Shown piece after piece: positions 46,270 through 55,925 of a stretch of 64,000 nucleotides of DNA (the stretch's first letter is position 1; each line of letters opens with the position of its first letter). Below the pieces are notes generated by a model. The model was not told where the DNA came from and made no database searches. It saw nothing but the letters and a program-made list of their open reading frames with translations. The stretch is from Rattus norvegicus (taxonomy: Eukaryota > Chordata > Mammalia > Rodentia > Muridae): positions 18,893,001 to 18,957,000 of the forward strand of contig NC_086023.1 in NCBI RefSeq assembly GCF_036323735.1. The letters are read 5' to 3'. A program made the translations under genes and the position numbers.

Positions 46270-49200
46270 TTGAATAATTTGAACCTTTGGGCTAATATCC
46301 ACTTATCAGTGAGTACATACTATGTATGTATTTTTGCGATTAGTTTATCTCACTCAAGATGATATTTCCTAGTTCCATCCACTTGCCTATGAATTTCATG
46401 AAGTCATTGTTTTTGATAGCAGAGTAATACTCCAATGTGTACATGTACATCTGGATTCTTTCCAGATTCCAGCTGCTATAAATAATGCTGCAATGAACAT
46501 AGTGGAACATGTGCTTTGTTGTATATTAGAGCATCATTTGGGTATACGCCCAGGACTGGTATAGCTGGGTCCTCAGGTAGTGAAATGTCCAATTTTCTGA
46601 GGATGCTCCAGACTGATTTCCAGAATGGTTGTACCAGTCTGCAATCCCACCAACAGTGGAGGAGTGTTCCTCTTTCTCCACATCCTTGCCAGCATCTGCT
46701 GTCACCTGAGTTTTTTACCTTAGCCATTCTGATTGGTGTGAGGTGGAATGTCAGGGGTCTTTTGATTTGAATTTCCCTGATGAATAATGATGTTGATCAT
46801 TTCCTTAGGTACTTCTCAGACATTCGATATTCCTAAGCTGAGAATTCATTGTTTAGGTTCTGGACACATTTTTTAATAGGATTATTTGGCTCTCTGGAGT
46901 CTAACATCTTGAGTTCTTTGTATATATTGAATATTAGCCTTCTATTGGATGTAGGATTGGTAAAGATCTTTTCCCGATCTGTTAGTTGCCATTTTGTCCT
47001 AATGACAGTGTCCTTTGCCTTATAAAAGAAGATTTGCAATTTTATGAGGTCCTATTTGTCAATTCCTGATCTTAGAGCATAAGCTATTGCTGTTTTGATC
47101 AGGAAATTTTCCCCCAGTACCCAAGTGTTTGAGCCTTTTCCCCACTTTTTCTTCTATTAGAGTGTATCGCATTTTGTGTAGAGGTCCTTGATCTATTTGG
47201 ACTTAAGCTTTAAACAGGATGATAAAAATGGGTCAATTTGCATTCTTCCAAAATATGACCTCTAGTTGAACCAGCACCATTTGTTGAAAATGCTAACTTT
47301 TTTCACCTGGATGGTTTTAGCTCTTTTTTCAGAAATCAAGTGACCATAGGTGTGTACATTCATTTCTGAGTCTTCAATTCTATTCCACTGATATACCTGC
47401 CTGTCTCTATATCAATAACATACACTTTTTATCACTACTAGTCTGTAATACAGTTTTAGGTCAGGAATGGTGATTCCCCCAGAAGTCCTTTTATTGTTGA
47501 GGATAGTTTCAGCTATCCTGGGTTTTTTGTTATTCCAGATGAATTTGAAAATTGTTCTGTCTAAAACTATGAAGAACTGGATTGGTATTTTGATGGGGAT
47601 TGCATTGAATCTGTAGATCGCTTTTGGTAAAATGACCAGTTTTACTATATTAATCCTGCCAATCAATGAGCATGGGAGATCTTTCCATCTTCTGAGATCT
47701 TCTTCAATTTCTTTCTTCAGAGGCTTGAAGTTCTTATCATACAGATATTTCACTTGCTTGGTTAAAGTCACACCAAGGTATTTTATATTATTTGGGACTA
47801 TTATGAAGGGTGTCATTTCCCTAATTTCTTTCTTAGCCTGTTTATCCTTTGAATAGAGGAAGGCTACTGATTTGCTGTGTTAATTTTACACACAGCCACT
47901 TGGCAGAAGTTGTTTACTAGGCATAGTAGTTCTCTGGTGGAAATTTTGTGATCACTTAAATATACTATCTTATCATCTGCAAATAGTGGTATTTTGACTT
48001 CCTCCTTTCCAATTTGTATCCCCTTGAACTCCTTTTGTTTTCTGATTGCTCTGACTAGGACTTGGAGTACTATATTGAATAGGTAGAGAAAAAAATGGGC
48101 AGCCTTGTCTATTCCCTGATTTTAGTGGGATTGTTTCACCTTTCTCTCCATTTAGTTTGATGCTGGCTACTTGTTTCCTATATATTGCTTTTACTATGTT
48201 TAGGTATGGGCCTTAAATTCCTGACCTTTCAAAGATTTTAATCGTGAAGGGGTGTTGAATTTTGTCAAATTCTTTCTCAGCATCTAATAAGATAAATGTG
48301 TGGATTTTTCTTTGCATTTGTTTAATAATGTATTTTATTGATAGATTTCTATATATTGAACAAATCCTGCATCTGTGGGATGAAGCCTACTTGATCAGAG
48401 TGGATGATCATTTGATGTGCTCTTGGATTCTGTTTGGGAGATTTTTATTCAGTTATTTTTGCATTGGTATGTATAAGTGAAATTGTACTGAAGTACTCTT
48501 TCTTGTTGGGTCCTTAGGTATAAGCATAGTTGTAGCTTCATAGAAAGAATTTAGTAGTGCTTCTCTGTTTCTATTTTGTGGAATACACAAACAGTATTGT
48601 TATGAGGTCTTCTAGGAATGTCTAATAGGATTCTGAATTAAACCCATCTGGTTCTGGGCTCTTTTTGTTGGGAGAATTTTAATAACTGCTTCTATTTCTT
48701 TATGAGAATAGAGTTGTTTAGATAGTTTTCTGTTCCTGATTTAACTTTCAGACCTGGTATCTGTCTACAAAATTGTCGATTTCATCCAGATTTTCCAGTT
48801 TTGTTGAATATAGGTTTTGTAGGAGGATCTGGTGGTTTTTTAAATTTCCTCAGATTCTGTTGTTATGACTCCCTTTCCATTTCTGATTTTGTTAATTTGG
48901 ATATACACACTCTGTGCCTTCTGGTTAGTCTGGCTAAGGGTTTATCTTTCTTGTTGATTTTCTCAAAGAACCAGCTCCTGGTTTTTGTTAATTCTTTGTG
49001 TGGTCCTTTTTGTTTCTACTTGGCTGATTTCAGCTCTGAATTTGATTATTTCTTGCATTTACTCCTCTTTGGTGTTATTTGCTCCTTTTCGTTCTAGAGC
49101 TTTTAGGTGAATGCATGCACTCCCAAGGTATTTTTTGGAGGCACTCAGAGATATGAGTTTTCCTCTTAGCACTGCTCTCGTTATATCCCATAAATTTGGG

Positions 49201-49737
49201 TGTGTTGTACCTTCATTTTCATTAAATTCTAAGAAGTCTTTAATTTCTTTCTTTACTTCTTCCTGGACCAAGTTATAATTGAGTAGACCATTAGTCAACT
49301 TCCACACATATGTGGGCATTGTGCTGTTATTGTTGTTATTGAAGACCAGTCTTAGTCTGTGGTGATCTGATAGGATGCATGGGATTATGTCTATCATGCT
49401 GTGTCTCTTGAGGCCTGTTTTGTGAATGATTATATGATCAGTTTTGGAGAAGGTACCATGAGATGCTGAGAAGAAGCTATATTCTTTTGTTTTAGGGTGG
49501 AATGTTCTATAAATATCTCTTAAGTCCATTTGTTTCATAGCTTCCGTTAGTTTCTCTATGTCTCTATTTAACTTCTGTTTCCATGATCTGTCCATTGCTG
49601 AGAGTGGGGTGTTGAAATCTCCTGATATTATTGTGCGAGGTACAATGTGTGATTTGAGCTTTAGTAAGGTTTCTATTATGACTGTAGGTGTCCTTGCATT
49701 TGGAGCACAGATATTTACGATTAAGAGTTCACCTTGG
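46270..49737 (-). pseudogene. L1 ORF2 remnant of the old minus-strand L1
   Basis: Fragments in different frames. The C-terminus with RCWQGCGERGTLLHCWWDC is at 46476-46727. The post-RT region is at 46833-47039 and 47412-47816 (KYLGVTLTKQVKYLYDKN, FIWNNKKPRIAETILNNKR). The endonuclease C-terminal half is at about 49059-49737 (SGDFNTPLSAMDRS, LSDHHRLRL). The rest of the gene, encoding the N-terminal endonuclease residues, lies on the far side of the nested L1 (54034-54460). Inactivated by several frameshifts and by the insertion. Confidence 0.88.
49723..49737. repeat. left target-site duplication of nested L1
   Basis: aagagttcaccttgg. It recurs as aagagttcatcttgg at 54034-54048, one C/T difference. 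The right copy matches the ORF2 text seen in the intact L1 (antisense of 'ccaagatgaactc'), so the left copy carries the later mutation. Confidence 0.9.
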
Positions 49738-50126
49738 AACCTAGCTTGTCCCAGCCCACAGCTCACTGCTCCCAAATCCCTTGGGAGAGAGAACTCACCC
49801 ACCACCGGGACACGTGGGCACTACTGAGACTGCAGAGAGGGAGAGACCACCAATACTGCTCACCCCTGCCCACATCCCTGGCCCAAGAGGAAACTCTATA
49901 TAGCCTCTGGGAACCAGAAGATAGGGGCACTGGAGCTGCAGGTCTCCCACTCTCCAGACAATGCCCGGACCTAAAGGGACTGGATCAATACTTCTCTGCA
50001 CCCAAATCCTATGGGAGGGAGAGCTAAACCTTCAGAGGGGCAGACACGCATAGGAAGCCAGAAGAGACTACACTCTGCCCACATTTCTGACTCCAGAGGA
50101 AAACACCTAATGCCATTTAGGACCCC
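49738..50126 (+). promoter_or_regulatory. L1 5' UTR segment (promoter region)
   Basis: GC-richer than the surrounding sequence, with CCC-rich monomer-like text and two related blocks ('cccaaatcccttgggagaga' and 'cacccaaatcctatgggagg'), as in tandem-monomer rodent L1 5' UTRs. In intact elements this region is the internal promoter. Whether this segment is active is unknown. Confidence 0.6.
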
Positions 50127-53100
50127 GGTCATAAAACAGGACTCAAAAGATACAGAAAGATAGAAATAATTCCATGCGTCCAATCAGACCACCACAGGCT
50201 AAAGCTGGTCTTCAATAACAATAAGGGAAGAACGCCCACATAAACATGGAAGTTGAACAATGCTCTACTCAATGATAACCTGGTCAAGGAAGAAATAAAG
50301 AAAGAAATTAAAGACTTCTTAGAATTTAATGAAAATAAAGGTACAATATACCAAAACTTGTGGGACATAATGAAAGCTGTGCTAAGAGGAAAACTCATAG
50401 CTCTGAGTGCCTGCAGAAAGAAACAGGAGAGAGCATATATCAGTAGCTTGACAGCACACCTACAAGCTCTAGAACAAAAAGAAGCAAATACACCCAGGAG
50501 GAGTAGAAGGCAGGAAATAATCAAACTCAGAGCTGAAATCAACCAAGTAGAAACAAAAAGGACCATAGAAAGAATCAACAGAACCAAAAGTTGGTTCTTT
50601 GAGAAAATGAACAAGACAGATAAACCCTTAGCCAGACTAACAAGAGGACACAGAGAGTGCGTCCAAATTAACGAAATCAGAAATGAAAAGGGAGACATAA
50701 CTACAGATTCAGAGGAAATTCAAAAAATCATCAGATCCTACTACAAAAGCCAATATTCAACAAAATTTGAAAATCTGGAGGAAATGGACAATTTCCTAGA
50801 CAGATAGCAGGTACCAGAGTTAAATCAGGAACAGATAAACCATTTAAACAACCCCATAACTCCTAAGGAAATAGAAGCAGTCATTAAAGGTCTCCCAACC
50901 AAAAAGAGCCCAGGTCCAGACGGGTTTAGTGCAGAATTCTATCAGACCTTCATAGAAGACCTCATACCAATACTATCCAAACTATTCCACAAAATTGAAA
51001 CAGATGGAGCACTACCGAATTTCTTCTATGAAGCCACAATTACTCTTATACCTAAACCACACAAAGACTCAACAAAGAAAGAGAATTTCAGACCAATTTC
51101 CCTTATGAATATTGACACAAAAATACTCAATAAAATTCTGGTAAACCGAATCCAAGAACACATCAAAACAATCATCCACCATGATCAAGTAGGCTTCATC
51201 CAAGGCATGCAGGGATGATTTAATATACGGAAAACCATCAACGTGATCCATTATATAAACAAACTGAGAGAACAAAACCACATGATCATTTCATTAGATT
51301 CTGAGAAAGCATTTGACAAAATTCAACACCCCTTCATGATAAAAGTCCTGGAAAGAATAGGAATTCAAGGCCCATACCTAAACATAGTAAAAGCCATATA
51401 AAACAAACCAGTCAGTAACATTAAACTAAATGGAGAGAAACTTGAAGCAATCCCACTAAAATCAGGGACTAGACAAGGCTGCCCACTCTCTCCCTACTTA
51501 TTCAATATAGTTCTTGAAGTTCTAGCCAGAGCAATCAGACAGCAAAAGGAGATCAAGGGGATACAGACTGGAAAAGAAGAAGTCAAAATATCACTGTTTG
51601 CAGATGATATGATAGTATATTTAAGTGATCCCAAAAGTTCCACCAGAGAACTACTAAAACTAATAAACAACTTCAGCAGTGGCTGGGTATAAAATTAACT
51701 CAAATAAATCAGTAGCTTTCCTCTACACAAAAGAGAAACAAGCCGAGAAAGAAATTAAGGAAACGACACCCTTCATAATAGTTCCAAATAATATAAAGTA
51801 CCTCGGTGTGACTTTAACCAAGCAAGTAAAATATCTCTACAATAAGAACTTCAAGCCTCTGAAGAGAGAAATTGAAAAAGACCTCAAAAGATGGAAAGAT
51901 CTCCCATGCTCATGGATTGGCAGGATTAATATAATAAAAATGGCCATTTTACCAAATGAGATCTACAGTTTCAATGCAATCCCCATCAAATACCAATCCA
52001 ATTCTTCAAAGAGTTAGACAGAAAAATTTGCAAATTCATCTGAAATAACAAAAAACCCAGGACAGTTAAAATATCCTCAACAATAAAAAGAATTCTGGGG
52101 GAATCACTATCCCTGAACTCAAGCAGTATTACAGAGCAATAGTGATAAAAGCTGCATAGTACTGGTACAGAGACAGACAGATAGAGCAGTGGAATAGAAT
52201 TGAAGACCCAGAAATGAACCCACACACCTCTGGTCGCTTGATTTTTGACAAAGGAGCCAAAACCATCCAATGAAAAAAGATAGCATTTTCAGCAAATGGT
52301 GCTGGTTCAACTGGAGTTCAACATGTAGAAGAATGCAGATCGATCCATGCTTATCACCCTGTACAAAGCTTAATCCAAGTGGATCAAGGACATCCACATC
52401 AAACCAGATACACTCAAACTAATAGAAGAAAAAGTGGGGAAGCATCTCGAACACATGGGTACTGGAAAAAATTTCCTGAACAAAACACCAATGGCTTATG
52501 CTCTAAGATCAAGAATCAACAAATGGGATCTCATAAAACTGCAAAGCTTCTGTAAGGCAAAGGACACTGTGGTTAGGACAAAACAACAACCAACAGATTG
52601 GGAAAAGATTTTTATCAATCCTACAACATATAGAGGGCTTATATTCAAAATATACAAAAACTCAAGAAGTTAGACCACAGGGAGACAAATGACCATATTA
52701 AAAAATGGGGTTCAGAGCTAAATATAGAATTCACAGCTAAGGAATGCCAAATGGCTGAGACATGTTCAACATCGTTAGTCATAAGGGAAATGCAAATCAA
52801 AACAACCCTGAGATTTCACCTCACACCAGTGAGAATGGCTAAGATCAAAAACTCAAGTGACAGGAGATGCTGGCGAGAATGTGGAGAAAGAAGAACACTC
52901 CTCCATTGTTGGTGGGACTGCAGACTGGTACAAGCATTCTGGAAATCAGTCTGGAGGTTCCTCAGAAAATTGGACATTGAACTGCATGAGGACCCAGCTA
53001 TACCTCTCTTGGGCATATACCCAACAGATGCCCCAACATATAAAAAAGACACATGCTCCACTATGTTCATAGCAGCCTTATTTATAATAGCCAAAATCTG

Positions 53101-53300
53101 GAAAGAACCCAGATGCCCTTCAACAGAAGAATGGATACAGAAAATGTGGTACATCTACACAATGGAATATTACTCAGCTATCAAAAACAATGACTATGAA
53201 ATTCATAGGCAAATGGATGGAACTGGAAAATATCATCCTGAGTGAGGGAACCCAATCACAGAAAAACACACATGGTATACACTCATTGATAAGTGGCTAT
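50127..53300 (+). pseudogene. L1 ORF2 remnant of the nested L1
   Basis: Follows the 35-kb ORF2 closely from about codon 213 to the end. Breaks include a TAG at 50805-50807 where the 35-kb copy has a sense codon, a TGA near 51218 (a Trp there), a TAA near 51399, loss of two bases near 51678 and further indels after about 51986. Recognisable pieces: the pre-RT region (50253-50807), the FADD box (near 51598) and the Cys-rich C-terminus (52751-53245, RCWRECGERRTLLHCWWDC). No active product possible. Confidence 0.9.
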
Positions 53301-54033
53301 TAGCCCAAATGCTTGAATAGCCCTAGATGCACAGAACACATGAAACTCAAGAGGGATGACCAAAATGTGAATGCTTCACTCCTTCTTTAAAAGGAGAACA
53401 TGAATATCCTTGGCAGGGAATAGGGAGGCAAAGTTTAAAACAGAGGCAGAAGGAACACCCATTCAGAGCCTGCCCCACATGTGGCCCATACATATACAGC
53501 CACCCAATTAGACAAGATGGATGAAGCAAAGAAGTGCAGGCCAACAGGAACTGGATGTAGATCTCTCTTGAGTGACACACCCAGAATACAGCAAATACAT
53601 AGGCGAATGCCAGCAGCAAACCACTGAACTTAGAACGGGACCCCCGTTGAAGGAATCAGAGAAAGGATTGGAAGAGCTTGAAGGGGCTCGAGACCCCGTA
53701 TGAACAACAATGCCAACCAACCAGAGCTTCCAGGGACTAAGCCACTACTCAAAGAATATACATGGACCTACCCTGGGCTCTAACCTCATAGGTAGCAATG
53801 AATAGCCTAGTAAGAGCACCAGTGGAAGGGGAAGCCCTTGGTCCTGCCAAGATTGAACCCCCAGTGAACGTGATTGTTGGGGGAGGGCGGTAATGGGGGA
53901 AGGATGGGGAGGGGAACACCAATATAGAAGGGGAGGGAGGAGGGGGATGGGGATGTTGGCCCAGAAACCGGGAAAGGGAATAACAATCAAAATGTAATTA
54001 ATAAATACTCAAGTTAATAAAGATTTTTAAAAA

Positions 54034-54460
54034 AAGAGTTCATCTTGGTGGATTTTTCCTTTGATGAATATGAAGTGCCCATCCTTATGTTTTTGGTGGC
54101 TTTTGGTTGAAAGTCGATTTTATTCAATATTAGAATGGCTACTCCAGCTTCTTTCTTCAGACCATTTGCTTTGAAAATTGTTTTCCAGTATGTTACTTTG
54201 AGGTAGTTTCTGTTTTTGTCTTTGAAGTGTGTTTCCTGTATGCAGCAAAATGCTGGGTCCTCTTTACATTTCCAGCCGGTTAATCTATGTCTTTTTATTG
54301 GGGAATTGAACCCATTGATGTTGAAAGATATTAATGAATAGTTATTATTGCTTCCTGATATTTTTGCATTTAGAGGTGGAATTATGTTTGTGTGTCTCTT
54401 CTTTTGGTTTACTTGCAAGGAGATTACTTTCTTGCTTTTTCTAAGGTGTAGTTCCCCTCT
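54034..54460 (-). pseudogene. L1 ORF2 5' end of the old minus-strand L1
   Basis: The minus-strand frame at 54014-54478 encodes the ORF2 N-terminus (SLISFNINGFNSPIKRHRLTGW, CCIQETH), with the Asn and Glu that serve in endonuclease catalysis. It runs into the nested insertion at its 3' side. This completes the endonuclease half seen at about 49.1-49.7 kb, now 4.3 kb away. Confidence 0.87.
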
Positions 54461-54481
54461 TTGTGTTGGAGTGTCCATCTA

Positions 54482-55517
54482 TTATCCTTTGTAGGGATGG
54501 ATTTGTAGAAAGATATTGTGTAAATTTGGTTTTGTCTGGAATATCTTGGTTTCTCCATCTATATTAATTGAGAGTTTTGCTGGATATAGTAACCTGGGCT
54601 GGCATTTGTGTTCTCTTAGGGTATGTACGACATCTGTCCAGGATCTTCTGGCTTTTATAGTCTCTGGTGAGAAGTCTGGTATAATTCTGATAGGTCTGCC
54701 TTTATATGTTACTTGACATTTTTCCCTTACTGCTTTTACTATTCTTTCTTTGTTTTGTGCATTTAGTGTTTTGACTATTATGTGACAGGAGGAGTTTCTT
54801 TTCTGGTCCAATCTATTTGGAGTTCTGTAGGCTTCTTGTATATTTATGGGTATCTCTTTCTTCAGGTTAAGGAAGTTTTTGTCTATGATTTTGTTGAAGA
54901 TATTTATTGGCCCTTTATGTTGATAGTCTTCCCTCTCTTTTATATCTATTATCCTTAGGTTTGATCTTCTCATTGTGTCCTGGATTTCCTGAATGTTTTG
55001 GGTTAGGAACTTTTTGTGTTTTACATTATCATTGATGGTTGTGTCAATGTTTTCTATGTATCTTTTGCCCCTGAAATTCTCTCTTCTATCTCTTGCATTC
55101 TGTTGGTGATGCTTGCATCTATCACTCCTGATCTTTTCCCAGGTTTTCTATCTCCAGAGTTGGCTCCATTTGTGCTTTCTTCATTGTTTCTATTTCCATT
55201 TTTAAATCCTGGATGATTTTATTCAATTCCTTCATCTGTTTGGTTGTGTTTTCCTTTAATTCCTTAAGCGATTTTTTTATTTCCTCTTTAAGGGCTTCTA
55301 CTGGTTTACCTGTGTTGTCCTCTATTTCTTTAAAGGAATTATTTATGTCCTTCTTATAGTCCTCTATGATTATCATGAGATGTGATTTTAGATCCAAATC
55401 TTTCTTTTCCAGTGTGTTCAGATATCTGGTATTTACTTTTGTGGGAGAACTGGGCTCTGATGATGCCAAGTAGTCTTGGTTTCTGTTGCTTAGGTTCCTA
55501 TGTTTGCCTCTAGCCAT
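54482..55517 (-). pseudogene. L1 ORF1 of the old minus-strand L1, frameshifted
   Basis: Two frames. 55122-55517 has the likely start Met and a lysine/glutamate-rich coiled coil (residues about 55-120, e.g. EEIKKSLKELKENTTKQMKE). 54482-54973 has the RRM-like and C-terminal domains (RRSNLRIIDI, GRPIRIIPDFSPETIKARRS, RLLYPAKLSINIDGETKIF). The first frame is lost between about 55122 and 55090. A second shift near 54520 destroys the very C-terminus. Confidence 0.88.
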
Positions 55518-55925
55518 TAGGTTGTCTCTGGTATTAGTTTATTTTGCTGTCTCTGACAGTGGCTTGACCCTCCTCTAAGCCTCTGTGTCAGCACTCCTTT
55601 TATTTTCTTTCAGTTGAATATGGGAACAGAGAGTTGCTCTTAGTTTTTTCTATCCTAAGGCCACCAGGCAAGCCACTTGGAGCAAAAAGGTTGGTCTTAC
55701 CTCTTGTCTCAGGTGTGTAGTTGCTTCTGGTGACTGGCTTTTGGTTCTCAGCACAGGCAGAAACTGGAAGGTTTCTGCCACTGACTGCTCCTATATTCCT
55801 GTATCCAGAGGGCACTAGGCAGGTTCCTCTTGAGTCAGGAATGTGGACATTCCTCTGAGCTCTCAGGATTTTCTGCATTTCTGAGAGTGTAGCTCTCTCC
55901 CACAGAGGGTTTGGGTGCAGGGAGC
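55518..55925 (-). other. L1 5' UTR segment of the old minus-strand L1
   Basis: On the minus strand it reads 'ccctctgtgggagagagcta', 'agaggaatgtccacattcct', 'agtgccctctggatacagga'. This is related in style to the nested L1's 5' UTR but a different, older type. It is contiguous with ORF1. The upstream limit is approximate and the 5' end is probably truncated. Confidence 0.6.

Larger units (their letters stand above)
49738..54033 (+). mobile_element. nested L1 with 5' UTR fused to mid-ORF2
   Basis: Plus-strand L1 inserted into ORF2 of the old minus-strand L1. The first 390 bp (to about 50126) are rat-type L1 5' UTR ('actgctcccaaatcccttgg', 'acatccctggcccaagagga', 'ctctatatagcctctgggaa'). At about 50126/50127 it jumps to ORF2 codon ~213 or so ('ggtcataaaacaggactcaa'). 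The rest of the 5' UTR, all of ORF1 and most of the endonuclease domain are missing. ORF2, a 3' UTR with a G-rich block (about 53876-53960) and an A-rich end follow. A 15-bp duplication with one mismatch flanks it. Younger than its host, older than the 35-kb copy. Confidence 0.93.
45600..55925 (-). mobile_element. old near-full-length L1, split by a nested L1
   Basis: Minus-strand L1 with its poly(T)-marked 3' end on the left. From left to right it has a 3' UTR (to about 46260), ORF2 (about 46270-49737, then 54034-54460), ORF1 (about 54482-55517) and a 5' UTR segment (to about 55925). Without the insertion it would be close to 6 kb. ORF1 and ORF2 are broken by several frameshifts and stops. 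It diverges clearly from the 35-kb L1, so it is older. No reliable target duplication was found; a 7-bp match (taaaacc) at both ends is too weak. Confidence 0.92.

Noticed and set aside
50120..50135. Splicing as the cause of the 5'UTR-ORF2 junction in the nested L1
   Set aside because: The intact ORF2 copy has no AG immediately before the matching point (it reads 'tataatt' before 'ggtca'), so a canonical acceptor is not supported. Left open as deletion or template switching.
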